Source: Lewinellaceae bacterium
GTDB lineage: Bacteria > Bacteroidota > Bacteroidia > Chitinophagales > Saprospiraceae
DNA: 64,000 bases
Assembly (NCBI GenBank): GCA_020636315.1
Contig: JACJYA010000002.1
Span: 434,001 to 498,000 of the forward strand
Direction: 5' to 3'
Numbering within the stretch: position 1 is the stretch's first letter; the number at the start of each line of letters is the position of its first letter. Positions 31,751 through 40,637 of the stretch are shown here, in pieces. A model generated the notes under the pieces. That model did not search any database. It saw nothing but the letters and a program-made list of their open reading frames with translations, and was not told the origin of the DNA. Position numbers and translations under genes: made by a program.

Positions 31751-32308
31751 TCACCACCACCACCAAAGCCAGAGCATGGCTTCCCACCGTTTACCCAGAA
31801 AATCCCGGAGTTTGCGGAGGGCGATCTTCACCTGTGATTTGACCGTTTCTTTTGAAACGCCCAGTTCTTCGGCAATTTCGTCATAAGTGAGGCCCGACTG
31901 GCGGCTGAGCTGAAAAATGATGCGGCATTGTTCGGGAAGGGCGGCGATACCCTGCCGGATCAGATTGGGGAGGGCCTGTTCGCCGAAGGTTTGTTCCGGT
32001 TCATTCTCCGGGAGAAGGGCTGTCGGCTCGGGGGACAGGGTAACGGCGCTGGACCATCGGCTGTTGAGGAGGTTGATCGCCCGGTTGCGCACCGCTGCGT
32101 AGAGGTAGGCCCTGGCTGAGGTGGAAATCCGGAGTTCCCGGCGCTTTTCCCACAGGCTGACAAAAACATCCTGAACCACCTCTTCGGCGTCTTCCCGGCG
32201 CCATAGATACCGGCGGGCATAATAGTACAATTCCTCATAGTGCTGCCGGAACAACGTTTCGAATTCCGGCAGGCTAAGGCTGCGGATGGGATATTTTTCC
32301 TCTTCCAT
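31751..32308 (-). CDS. ECF RNA polymerase sigma factor
   Basis: A 185-residue sigma-70 family protein of the Bacteroidota FecI-like group. Region 2 includes FETLFRQHYEELYYYARRYLWRREDAEEVVQDVFVSLW; region 4 has LPEQCRIIFQLSRQSGLTYDEIAEELGVSKETVKSQVKIALRKLRDFL. An odd Trp-rich tail (LWLWWWW) closes the protein. It starts 10 nt after the M20 amidohydrolase stop and precedes fecR by 99 nt. It is probably made as part of the upstream operon as well as driving the receptor genes. Confidence 0.92.
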   Translation of the reverse strand: MEEEKYPIRSLSLPEFETLFRQHYEELYYYARRYLWRREDAEEVVQDVFVSLWEKRRELRISTSARAYLYAAVRNRAINLLNSRWSSAVTLSPEPTALLPENEPEQTFGEQALPNLIRQGIAALPEQCRIIFQLSRQSGLTYDEIAEELGVSKETVKSQVKIALRKLRDFLGKRWEAMLWLWWWW

Positions 32309-32318
32309 CCGATAGAAC

Positions 32319-33509
32319 TTACCCTTCCAGTTCCTTCAATGCCATCCAGGCCATCAGGCCGGTGCTGAGCGCCAGGCAGTCTTCATCCACATCGAAGGTA
32401 TTAGTATGGATGGGGGAAGTAATGCCCCTGGCGGGGTTTCCGGTGCCGAGCCGGTAGAAGCAGGCGGGCATCTCCTGTGAATAATAGGCAAAGTCTTCAG
32501 CGGTCATTCGAATGGGCAATTCGACCACATTCTCTTTCCCCAGGTATTCTTCAGCGTAGAGAAAAACCTTTCGGGCCAGTTCCTCATTATTGACCAATAC
32601 CGGATAACCCACCACGATATCGAGCTCGCAGAAGCCGCCCATACTTTCGGCTATTCCTTCTGCTATGCGTTTCATGCGCTGATGCGCCTCGAACCGCCAG
32701 CGTTCATCCATGGTGCGGAAGGTGCCTTTGAGTTTGACCTCATTGGGGATGATGTTGGTGGCTCCACCGACAGAGGCGATATGACCGAAGCTCAGGACTG
32801 AAGGCAGGGCGGGGTCGGCATTGCGGCTGACGACCTGTTGCAGGGCTGTCAGAATATGGGCGCTGATGAGAACAGGGTCGATGCAATCGTGCGGAAGAGC
32901 GGCATGCCCTCCTTTGCCTCTGACGGACATGTACAGTTCATCGGCTGAAGCCATATAGTTGCCTGCGCGTAAGCCGACTTTCCCTACCTCAAGAGGCGGA
33001 TGCACATGCTGCCCAAGGATGCTGGCGGGCCGGGGATTCTCCAGAACCCCTTCCTTAATCATGAGGGAAGCGCCGCCAGGCAGGCGCTCCTCAGCGGGCT
33101 GGAAGATGAGCTTGACGGTGCCTTCGAACTCCCGTTTCAGCTCATTGAGGATGCGGGCGGCGCCAAGCAGGGAGGAGGTGTGCACGTCGTGGCCACAGGC
33201 GTGCATTATGCCTGGTTTCTTCGACTTATAAGGCACCTCATTGGCCTCTTCGATCGGCAGAGCGTCAATATCCGCGCGAAGAGCTACCACGTGCTTTGCC
33301 GGGTTGTGTCCCTCGATGAGGCCCACAACGCCATTGTCGGCAATGCCGTGCTGGTGAGGAATGCCCCACTCCTTCAGCTTTTCGGAAATGAACTTACCGG
33401 TTTCTACTTCTTCATAGGAAAGTTCCGGGTTTTGGTGGAGGTGCCGGCGGACGGCAATAGTATCCTGATGATAGGAATGAGCCAGTTTCTGGATCTTTTC
33501 TTTTTTCAT
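32319..33509 (-). CDS. M20 family metal-dependent amidohydrolase
   Basis: A 396-residue cytosolic protein of the M20D group (N-acyl-amino-acid or hippurate hydrolase-like). Metal motifs are HACGHDVHTSSLLGAA and FQPAEERLPGGASLMI, a dimerisation domain lies in the middle, and a late MTAEDFAYYSQEMPACFYRLG follows. The reaction is hydrolysis of N-acyl or N-carbamoyl amino acids. It is 12 nt downstream of the APC permease, so imported amino-acid derivatives could be cleaved directly after uptake. Confidence 0.92.
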   Translation of the reverse strand: MKKEKIQKLAHSYHQDTIAVRRHLHQNPELSYEEVETGKFISEKLKEWGIPHQHGIADNGVVGLIEGHNPAKHVVALRADIDALPIEEANEVPYKSKKPGIMHACGHDVHTSSLLGAARILNELKREFEGTVKLIFQPAEERLPGGASLMIKEGVLENPRPASILGQHVHPPLEVGKVGLRAGNYMASADELYMSVRGKGGHAALPHDCIDPVLISAHILTALQQVVSRNADPALPSVLSFGHIASVGGATNIIPNEVKLKGTFRTMDERWRFEAHQRMKRIAEGIAESMGGFCELDIVVGYPVLVNNEELARKVFLYAEEYLGKENVVELPIRMTAEDFAYYSQEMPACFYRLGTGNPARGITSPIHTNTFDVDEDCLALSTGLMAWMALKELEG

Positions 33510-33521
33510 AGCACGCTGATT

Positions 33522-34832
33522 TCAGGTATTTAGAGAGCGAAAAAGGAAATAGGCCCCTATTCCCAGCAGCAAAAAGGCCAGCCCGGCAAATGCCTGCACC
33601 GGCCGCTGAATGAGCGTATTCACTACAAAGGCACTGGAAATAAGTACAAAAATTCCGGGAATAAAAGGGTAGCCCCAGGCCCGGTAAGGCCGCTCCAGGC
33701 CAGGGCGGGTTTTCCGAAAGACAAAAACGCTCATCCCCGCCAGTGCCATAAAGGCAATATCCATGAAAGTGACGTAAGTGATCAGTTCGGAAAAAGTACC
33801 CCAGAAGAGAAGCAAAAGAATGGCCCAGCCAGCTTGCAGGAGCATGGCGCTGCTGGGGGTATGGAAGCGGGGGTGGATGTAGGCAAGCCCTTCGAAAAAG
33901 ACCCCATCCTTTGCCATAGCAAAGTAGATTCGGGGAGCCGACATGGTATAAATGCCGATGGTGCCGAAGATCGAAATGGCTATGGCCACGGCTACCAGCC
34001 TTCCTCCAAAGGAGACAACCTGAGCTGCCGCTTCTCCGGCCACCCGGGTAGTGGCCGCTATTGCATCCAAAGGGAGTAAGAGCATATAAGCCAGATTGGC
34101 CAGCACATAGGTTGCCGTTACGATCAGTGCTCCTAACACCATGGCGCGCGGAACAGTGCGCTGGGGTTCGACGGCCTCCCCTGCCAGGTAGCTGGCGTGA
34201 TGCCATCCTCCGAAAGACCAGAGCACTCCGATAAGAGCCAGGAGCAGAGCGCTGCCCAGGTTGGGCGGAGGGCTTTCCAGAAGGTTGAAATGGAGCTGTA
34301 CTTTCGCAGGGTCGAAGAAAACCAGCCCGGCAATGATGATCCCCCCAAGGGCCAGCAGTTTGAGTCCGGTAAAAATATTGGCGAACCACTGGCTGGTATT
34401 GATACCTATCAGGTTCAGCCCCGTCAGCCCCGCAATGACAATAATGGCTATGATGATCTTGCCCCCGTAATCGAGAGGATAGAAATACGACAGATATTCC
34501 GCCAGGGCAATGCCCAGGGCAGCCAGGGCCCCGGTATTGATGACCAGCAGGATCACCCAGCCGTAGAGAAAACCCGCCAGTTCACCGTAGGCTTCCCTGA
34601 GAAAAACATAAACTCCGCCGGCCTGAGGAAACATCCCTCCCAATTCTGCGAAGGTAAGGGCTCCGGTCAGAGCAATCACGCCTCCCAACGCCCACACGAT
34701 GAGCACAAAGCCGTGATGCGGTACAGCGCGCACTATCTCGTAAGGCGTCACAAATATTCCGGATCCTATACAGGACCCCACGGCGATCATAGTGAGCCCG
34801 AACAGGGTAAGCTTGCGGTCAAGTTGCGGCAT
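33522..34832 (-). CDS. APC family amino acid permease
   Basis: A 436-residue integral membrane protein with about 12 hydrophobic segments. The APC signature is at the start (LTMIAVGSCIGSGIFVTPYEIV, the unwound TM1 GSG motif). TM2-3 carry GALTFAELGGMFPQAGGVYVFLREAYGELAGFLYGW and TM6 the FGGWHHASYLAGE region. It follows a haloperoxidase-like lipoprotein gene by 25 nt and precedes the M20 gene by 12 nt. Substrate unknown; LAT-like by pattern. Confidence 0.92.
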   Translation of the reverse strand: MPQLDRKLTLFGLTMIAVGSCIGSGIFVTPYEIVRAVPHHGFVLIVWALGGVIALTGALTFAELGGMFPQAGGVYVFLREAYGELAGFLYGWVILLVINTGALAALGIALAEYLSYFYPLDYGGKIIIAIIVIAGLTGLNLIGINTSQWFANIFTGLKLLALGGIIIAGLVFFDPAKVQLHFNLLESPPPNLGSALLLALIGVLWSFGGWHHASYLAGEAVEPQRTVPRAMVLGALIVTATYVLANLAYMLLLPLDAIAATTRVAGEAAAQVVSFGGRLVAVAIAISIFGTIGIYTMSAPRIYFAMAKDGVFFEGLAYIHPRFHTPSSAMLLQAGWAILLLLFWGTFSELITYVTFMDIAFMALAGMSVFVFRKTRPGLERPYRAWGYPFIPGIFVLISSAFVVNTLIQRPVQAFAGLAFLLLGIGAYFLFRSLNT

Positions 34833-34857
34833 GAGATTACCGAGTAGTGATTAAGGG

Positions 34858-36213
34858 TTACTTAGTGCTCAGCTGTTGCCTGAACTGAACATTTTTGACC
34901 ACTAAATCGCCGACTTTTTCCCCTTGCGCCACGCCATATTCAATTGCCGGCCGATAGTGTATCCCTCCGTACAGGCGGCTTACAGCAGCTTCGCTGGAAG
35001 CTTCCATAAAAGAATTGAACTCCCGGGCAGGCAGGCCGTACTCCTCCTCGGTGGTATCGAGGAAAGAAAAATTATCTCCGAAAACCGAAGTAAGGGCTAC
35101 GGCAGCAGCTCTGGAAATCACGCTGTGGCCGCTGGTATATTCCGGGAAAGGCGGGGTTTGTAAAGTGGGCGCCCATTTCTCATCAATGTACCGGTTGATG
35201 ACGGTTTCGGGCCGGATGAGGTTGGACCGGTATTTCTCATCCCAGCAACTGATGAACGCATCAAAAAGCGCAATGGAAGTGATGGTATAAGCTTCCAGGG
35301 TTTTCATAAAATCGGCATTGGCCTTGCGGCAGGCGATCTTGGTAATGCCGATCCAGTGGCCTCCCGGAGTTATCTTTTTGGTGGCAAACATCACGTGGCC
35401 GGTATGGTGCGAGACATAGGGGTTGCAGTCCCAGAATTTGGCAATGGCAGTGCGTTCTTCACGTTCAGCCTGGTCATCTACTTTGAGCGCCTCATAGACT
35501 TCCATGGTCTCCTCCATGAATTTGCTGTTCTTGTCCATGCTGAATGCTGTTGGAGGAGGAGGAGTAAATTGCTGGGCGGAATCGAGCACCATTGTCCGGA
35601 TCATCTTCCAGTGCGGCTCGATGCCATCCATATAGTCCGGCGGAGTAGGCTGCCAGCGGGCAGGGTCATCGGAAATGGAATATTTTGGATAAGTCCGGGT
35701 CTCTTTATACATATCCTCATTGGCCCAGGCCAGAATGTGATCCGCCACCTGGTCGCCATAGGCAAGAGAGCGGTCCCAAACATCGCCGGGGATGTGAATT
35801 GAATCCAGGGCGGCATAAAGCTCTTCCTGATAGGCCTCCATTTTATCTTCCGAAAAAGTAAAAGCTTTTCCCACCTTCAAAAAAGCATGGATACCGGCCA
35901 GAGGGAAGCAATAGGTTTTGCCTTCTTCCGGCTGGGGCGTTGCTTCCAGGCCGTTAAGCTGCCCGGCAAGGCTCCGGTAACCGGAAGAACCCGGGAGCGC
36001 TGCTTCATAACCGGCAATGCTGGAATAGGCAAAGATCCGGCTGGCTACCGGCGGGGAGAAAATGTCATGAACAATTACATCTGACAATTGCTTCATCGAC
36101 TGATGAAAATATTCCGGATTGCCCGCATCTTCCTGAAAATTGGGATTGGCCTGTTCACAAGCACTGAATACGGCCACGATCAATAACATCCACAAAATAC
36201 GCCTGATAATCAT
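34858..36213 (-). CDS. Vanadium-dependent haloperoxidase / PAP2-type phosphatase lipoprotein
   Basis: A 451-residue protein from the ATG at 36213 with lipobox VFSAC; the open frame upstream to 36336 has no signal character. The C-terminal acid phosphatase/haloperoxidase core shows the three phosphate- or vanadate-binding motifs: KYRSNLIRP, PEYTSGHSV (PSGH-like) and SRLYGGIHYRPAIEYG. Either halide oxidation with vanadate or phosphatase action is possible; the motifs do not separate them. Envelope-located. It lies directly upstream of the APC permease, probably one transcript. Confidence 0.85.
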   Translation of the reverse strand: MIIRRILWMLLIVAVFSACEQANPNFQEDAGNPEYFHQSMKQLSDVIVHDIFSPPVASRIFAYSSIAGYEAALPGSSGYRSLAGQLNGLEATPQPEEGKTYCFPLAGIHAFLKVGKAFTFSEDKMEAYQEELYAALDSIHIPGDVWDRSLAYGDQVADHILAWANEDMYKETRTYPKYSISDDPARWQPTPPDYMDGIEPHWKMIRTMVLDSAQQFTPPPPTAFSMDKNSKFMEETMEVYEALKVDDQAEREERTAIAKFWDCNPYVSHHTGHVMFATKKITPGGHWIGITKIACRKANADFMKTLEAYTITSIALFDAFISCWDEKYRSNLIRPETVINRYIDEKWAPTLQTPPFPEYTSGHSVISRAAAVALTSVFGDNFSFLDTTEEEYGLPAREFNSFMEASSEAAVSRLYGGIHYRPAIEYGVAQGEKVGDLVVKNVQFRQQLSTK

Positions 36214-36400
36214 ACCCTTAGATTTTATTTTTTCAAACAGTTCACAGGTGCAAATGTAACAACTTAAAGCCAACGGATGAAGCTTAGGCCCGACAGTTGT
36301 CCGGTAAATGAAACCGGCAGTCCTTTCTTCCGGCAACAGCTGATATTACCACTTTACTTACAGGCGCTCCATTGTTTGTCACTCCAGGGTATAAGGACGT

Positions 36401-38440
36401 TTACTGCCCCACTTCGAAAGTTTTTTCCTCTTTACCCACACCTGTCAACTTCAGCCCGCTCCAGGCGGCCGGCAACACCGCCCTCAACTGCCTGATACCC
36501 TCATTGGAAATATCAAGGCCTCCGATGCCAAAGAGCACCGCCTGCAGGGTGCCGCCGGCGCCAGTGGCGAAATAGGGGTTAGTTCCGCCGGCGGTCTCGG
36601 CCAGTACGCCGAAGGGTGGAACTTCATTGGGTTTATAGCTTTTTTTGAAAAGGCTATAGGCTTTTTCGACATTCCCGAGGCGGGCGTAAAGGGTACTCAG
36701 AGTTGATACGCCCATCGCGGGGCCATCCTCCGCCATGCGCGGTTCGTAATATTCCACGTCCTGGCGAATGCGTTTTTCACCGGTGACGATCTTCATGGGA
36801 TAAGACAGCAGGTTGGCATCTGCCTGTTTGATCTTCTCGCCATTATAGGTGGCATTCTCCCGGGTAGCGCCCCCCGGAAAGGTAAGAATGGGGATATTCA
36901 CGGCTACGTGTTCCCAGTCCGGGTCAGGCTCGAGCCCCAGTTCGTGGGCGGCCTGGGTAGCGTAGCGCAGAACGGTGATCGCCATTCCGTTGGTATAGGC
37001 ATTGTTGTCAATATTTTCCTGCCATTCGTTGGCGCCAATGACGTTATTGATGTTGTATTTACCCGGGCCTTCACGTTCTACCCGGCTCGTCCAGAAGTCC
37101 GCCACTTCCCGGATGATCGGGTATCCCCTTGTCCGGAGCCATTCCTTATCGCCGGTTACCTGGAAGTACTTCCAGGCGGCCCAGGCGACATCACCGCTGA
37201 TGTGGTGCTGAAAGGGCCCGGTCAGTGCCCAGACCGGCGTATCTTCCGACCCATCATCTGCCGATTCCCAGGGGTACATGGCCCCTTTATAGCCGTGGGC
37301 AAAGGCATTCTGTTTGGCAGCCTCCAGCCGTTCGTACCGGTATTCCAGCAGAGAGCGGGCAATTTCCGGATGTAAAACCAGCAGAGGGGGGTACATCCAG
37401 ATCTCCGTATCCCAAAAAACATGGCCGTTATAGCCCAGGCCCGATAGCCCCATGGGAGAAAGGCTGTAGGCTGTGCCTTCGCGGGCGAAGGAATACAGGT
37501 GGTATAACATGGAGTGCACATCGCGTTGGTCCGCCACATTGCCCTCGATGACGATGTCGCTTTTCCACAATTCCTCCCAGGCCGCTTCATGGTGTTTGAG
37601 CAGGCGCTCGGTTCCTTCCAGACGGGCAAAGATGGTAAGGCGTTCTGCTTCGTTGAATGGGTCCTCGTATTGGGCGGAAGAAACAGCGGAGGCCACAAGG
37701 CTGAAACGGTAGGTTTCACCCGCCTTCAGTTGCTTGTAAAACTTAGCCAGGTGCATGTTGTAATCCCAGTCTTCATGGATGATGTCCGGTTCTTTTCCGT
37801 GTTCTTCCTCGAAGATAAAACTGCTGGAGGCCGCCACAGTAAGCCGCCCGGAGGGGCTTTTGGCGACTGAACTCAACAAGGGTATTTTCACGTGAGGCCG
37901 GTCGATCTCGCTGTAATAGTTGCGTACGTCGTTCAGGTGGCTGGGGGCTTCGATAACGCTCATCGGACTGATAGTGGCTGCTTTTTTCGCCGTAACCTCC
38001 ACCATTACCATTGAAGTATAAGGCAGGTGCCGCAGGGCCATCATCGTATGCCGGACGCTCACCTTGTCGCCGACATCAAAAGTGGTTGTCAGCACGGCGC
38101 GCTTCATATCCAGGACCTGGGCGTAATTGCTGATATCGCGCCGGCTGATGCGGCGGCCATCAACATCGAGGTTCATATTTATATGGTTGAAGGTTTTGAG
38201 GATGTTGGAAACTCTTCCGCGCTGGTAGTAATCGTAAACACCATTAAGCACCACATCCCGGACTTTCATTGGTTCCGGGGAAGACACCAGGCCCACCATG
38301 CCGTTGGCGCAGGTAATGCCGAAGTAATTGTTCGGGTCAATGTCCCTGGCAACAATAAGCCAGGAGGGATCATTCTGTTTATCCTGAGCTAATAATTGGG
38401 TAGCAGCAAGTGCCAGTATTACGAAAATGGCCTGTTTCAT
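36401..38440 (-). CDS. Secreted GH65 family glycoside hydrolase/phosphorylase
   Basis: A 679-residue protein with signal peptide (MKQAIFVILALAATQLLAQ). An N-terminal beta-sandwich is followed by an (alpha/alpha)6 barrel with GYNGHVFWDTEIWMYPPLL, the catalytic acid Glu in NVIGANEWQENIDNNAYTN and KQADANLLSYPMK. GH65 comprises trehalose, maltose and kojibiose phosphorylases and hydrolases. Export suggests a hydrolase. Divergent from the Rpn nuclease gene with only 66 nt between. Confidence 0.88.
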   Translation of the reverse strand: MKQAIFVILALAATQLLAQDKQNDPSWLIVARDIDPNNYFGITCANGMVGLVSSPEPMKVRDVVLNGVYDYYQRGRVSNILKTFNHINMNLDVDGRRISRRDISNYAQVLDMKRAVLTTTFDVGDKVSVRHTMMALRHLPYTSMVMVEVTAKKAATISPMSVIEAPSHLNDVRNYYSEIDRPHVKIPLLSSVAKSPSGRLTVAASSSFIFEEEHGKEPDIIHEDWDYNMHLAKFYKQLKAGETYRFSLVASAVSSAQYEDPFNEAERLTIFARLEGTERLLKHHEAAWEELWKSDIVIEGNVADQRDVHSMLYHLYSFAREGTAYSLSPMGLSGLGYNGHVFWDTEIWMYPPLLVLHPEIARSLLEYRYERLEAAKQNAFAHGYKGAMYPWESADDGSEDTPVWALTGPFQHHISGDVAWAAWKYFQVTGDKEWLRTRGYPIIREVADFWTSRVEREGPGKYNINNVIGANEWQENIDNNAYTNGMAITVLRYATQAAHELGLEPDPDWEHVAVNIPILTFPGGATRENATYNGEKIKQADANLLSYPMKIVTGEKRIRQDVEYYEPRMAEDGPAMGVSTLSTLYARLGNVEKAYSLFKKSYKPNEVPPFGVLAETAGGTNPYFATGAGGTLQAVLFGIGGLDISNEGIRQLRAVLPAAWSGLKLTGVGKEEKTFEVGQ

Positions 38441-38506
38441 GATATCGGTTTTTCTAAAACAAAATATTTTATTTGCAATTTTTTGTTTTTTTCTTTAATT
38501 TGCACC

Positions 38507-39601
38507 ATGCCTCCTAATGCCCATAAACCGCACGATGAATTTTTCAAAGCGGCTCTCGGAAGAAAATCGCTGGCGAAAGCGTATCTGCAGGTTTTCCTTC
38601 CGAAAGAAATTATTCAAAAGTTAAAGCTTTCAGAACTGAAACCGGCTAACACTTCCTTTGTCACTGCCAAATTAAAAAAAGTTTTCTCAGATATTGTGTA
38701 CACCTGTCCTTTCGGGGCGGAAGGACAAGAAGTACTTTTGACTTTTCTTCTGGAGCACAAGAGTAGGCCCGAAAGGTACCCACACCTTCAATTGCTCAGA
38801 TACAAACTGGAAATATGGGAGTCGCAGATACAGCAAAAGGAACCGATCAAGCCGGTTTTACCCATTATTTTTTATCATGGGAAAAGCCCCTGGAAAAAGA
38901 AGCCGTTCGAATCCTATTTTGCCCCCCTTGATGAACATCTTACGAAATACATCCCGAGCTTTGATTATCACCTGACAGACCTCAATGAATACACAGATGA
39001 AGATATATTAAAAATCAAGGAAAGCTTTCTGATTAATGCCCTTTTACTTTTGAAACATGCCTGGGACGAAGAGTATTTAAAAAAAAGGGTAAAACTTGTT
39101 TTTACGGATGTCGATCCCCTCTCCAATGGGCCCATGGGCAGAAACTTCGTCAAAGCGATGTTTGTTTATTATTTCAGAATTACGGATTTTAGTGTAGAGC
39201 AAACTATAGAAATCATGGAACAACTTTCAAAACCTGTAAAAAAAGTGGCTAAAAGCACCTACGACCGGTTTGTGGAAATGGGGCTGAAAGAAGGGCTGGA
39301 GAAAGGATTAAAGCAAGGCATCGAACAAGGCATCGAACAGGGCATCGAACAAGGCATCGAACAGGGCATCGAACAAGGCATCGAGCGGGGCATTGAACAG
39401 GGCATTGAACAGGGCATTGAACAGGGCATTGAACAGGGCATTGAAAAAGGTATTGAAAAGGGAGACAAGCACCGCTCTCGGATTGCTGCCCATAATCTCC
39501 AGGACAAAGGATGGCCTATAAAAGATATCGCTGAAGCTCTAGAGCTTTCCGTTGAAGAGGTAAAAATATTCCTGAAAGAAGATAAATACAGTAAAGAGTA
39601 A
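38507..39601 (+). CDS. Rpn family recombination-promoting nuclease / PD-(D/E)XK transposase-like protein
   Basis: A 364-residue protein from the ATG at 38507. The N-terminal PD-(D/E)XK core has HDEFFKAALG, Asp62 (SDIVYTC), Glu83-x-Lys85 (LLEHKS) and LQLLRY. A helical middle part follows, then 12 tandem GIEQ-type tetrapeptides (271-318) and a helix-turn-helix-like tail (AAHNLQDKGWPIKDIAEALELSVEEV). Known Rpn proteins are DNA endonucleases affecting recombination and phage defence, and their repeats are often hypervariable. The gene is visibly AT-richer than its neighbours, consistent with transfer. It stands alone, divergent from GH65. Confidence 0.88.
   Translation: MPPNAHKPHDEFFKAALGRKSLAKAYLQVFLPKEIIQKLKLSELKPANTSFVTAKLKKVFSDIVYTCPFGAEGQEVLLTFLLEHKSRPERYPHLQLLRYKLEIWESQIQQKEPIKPVLPIIFYHGKSPWKKKPFESYFAPLDEHLTKYIPSFDYHLTDLNEYTDEDILKIKESFLINALLLLKHAWDEEYLKKRVKLVFTDVDPLSNGPMGRNFVKAMFVYYFRITDFSVEQTIEIMEQLSKPVKKVAKSTYDRFVEMGLKEGLEKGLKQGIEQGIEQGIEQGIEQGIEQGIERGIEQGIEQGIEQGIEQGIEKGIEKGDKHRSRIAAHNLQDKGWPIKDIAEALELSVEEVKIFLKEDKYSKE
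39317..39460 (+). repeat. 12-bp minisatellite inside the Rpn gene
   Basis: Twelve uninterrupted 12-bp units based on GGCATCGAACAR. Units 1-5 alternate CAA/CAG endings (a 24-bp higher-order period), unit 6 is GGCATCGAGCGG, units 7-10 are identical GGCATTGAACAG, and 11-12 end in AAA/AAG. Changes in copy number keep the reading frame and only change the length of the GIEQ tract. The identical block 7-10 suggests recent expansion. Confidence 0.9.
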
Positions 39602-39786
39602 ACCTCCAGTGAGCATCGGCAAGTTGCACTGCCCCGCCACACTTTAACCTGTTGAAAATTCCATTCGGCCCGAACTTGTGCCGGGCAGCTGGGGTTTCAA
39701 TTCAATGTCGGGAACAATAGGGTAACTTCTTTCCGATATAATGGCAACGTTTTCGAAAAGGTACGGGGAATTCACGGCTGGCGAGG

Positions 39787-40305
39787 CTACTCCGTATCCA
39801 CTCCCTGCAACTGGTGTTTGTAGAAATCCACGCAGGCGCCGTATATCCAGCCCTGGTTGCCCTTTTGGGTTTTGACCTTCACCCAGGGTTCATTGGTAAG
39901 GAGGTTCTCTCCCAGTTTTATCTCCTGGGTCGTATCGGATACCTCACCCAGAAATTCCACTTCATCATACAATTCCAGGCGTTCGAGAATGCGGAAACGC
40001 AGGCCGGGGCCGGTCCGCATATTGACGCCATTAACCGTGACATAGAGTACGGGAACCCGTTCTTTTTTCACTTCCGGCTCAGGAGGGTTGACGGGCTGGA
40101 TAGTGGTATCAAGAGGCGCCATTTCAGACATGAGGCTTTCCAGAGAATCGGCCTTAGCCTGCTCCGCCGCATCGAAGGCTTCCTGCTGACGGTAAAGGCG
40201 CCGGGTACTATTGCATTTGGAAACGGCCCACATCAGGAAGCCGATAAAAAAGATGCCGATGACGAGAATCTCCACTTTCGGTAGCAAGCCAGGTTTGTTG
40301 CTCAT
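39787..40305 (-). CDS. Membrane-anchored SH3-domain protein
   Basis: A 172-residue protein from the ATG at 40305. One N-terminal membrane helix (about 9-30, VEILVIGIFFIGFLMWAVS), a coiled-coil-like acidic linker, then a bacterial SH3 domain (about 88-170) with LYVTVNGVNMRTGPGLRFRILERL and GWIYGACVDFY. Such SH3 domains bind peptidoglycan peptides or act as envelope adaptors. Convergent with the Rpn gene; nothing indicates co-transcription. Confidence 0.82.
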   Translation of the reverse strand: MSNKPGLLPKVEILVIGIFFIGFLMWAVSKCNSTRRLYRQQEAFDAAEQAKADSLESLMSEMAPLDTTIQPVNPPEPEVKKERVPVLYVTVNGVNMRTGPGLRFRILERLELYDEVEFLGEVSDTTQEIKLGENLLTNEPWVKVKTQKGNQGWIYGACVDFYKHQLQGVDTE

Positions 40306-40637
40306 AAACAAATTGTTTTGGGGTGATGTTTTTTTTCAAAAATCTGCGTAAATTAGCTCCTTCTGCGATTAGATTCAATGTCGAAAGGAACAGGCGCTCT
40401 TTCCGGCTCCGATTAAGTAACGCTTTTCTTTTTTCTCACAGTAACGTATTGTTGATGCCGAACGGCTGCAAGCCCTTTCCCGGCTTTATGCGCTGATACT
40501 GCATAAAGGTAGAAAATCCTTCACAAACCACAGGGCTGTATCCAATTGTTCGGAGGGCATTCGCTTTGGATGCCCGGGTAATAAAAGGCAGGTGGAAAAT
40601 TGGATAAAAGAGCTGCTTAAGCCATAAAAAAGGACTG
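40306..40637. other. 332-bp intergenic region upstream of dprA
   Basis: AT-rich near the SH3 gene start and ordinary composition near dprA. A minus-strand frame (40436-40705) crosses the dprA start and shows no family pattern, so it is not called. No terminator hairpin, tRNA or promoter pair that I can defend. Confidence 0.5.

Noticed and set aside
34858..36213. Calling the lipoprotein a definite bromo- or chloroperoxidase
   Set aside because: The three binding motifs are shared with PAP2 acid phosphatases; sequence alone does not decide.
39317..39460. Possible CRISPR array
   Set aside because: Units are 12 bp with no spacers and encode GIEQ in frame; it is a coding minisatellite.
39259..39642. 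Minus-strand frame over the repeat (Met-Pro-Cys-Ser tetrapeptides)
   Set aside because: Mirror product of the in-frame repeat on the opposite strand; no start or context of its own.
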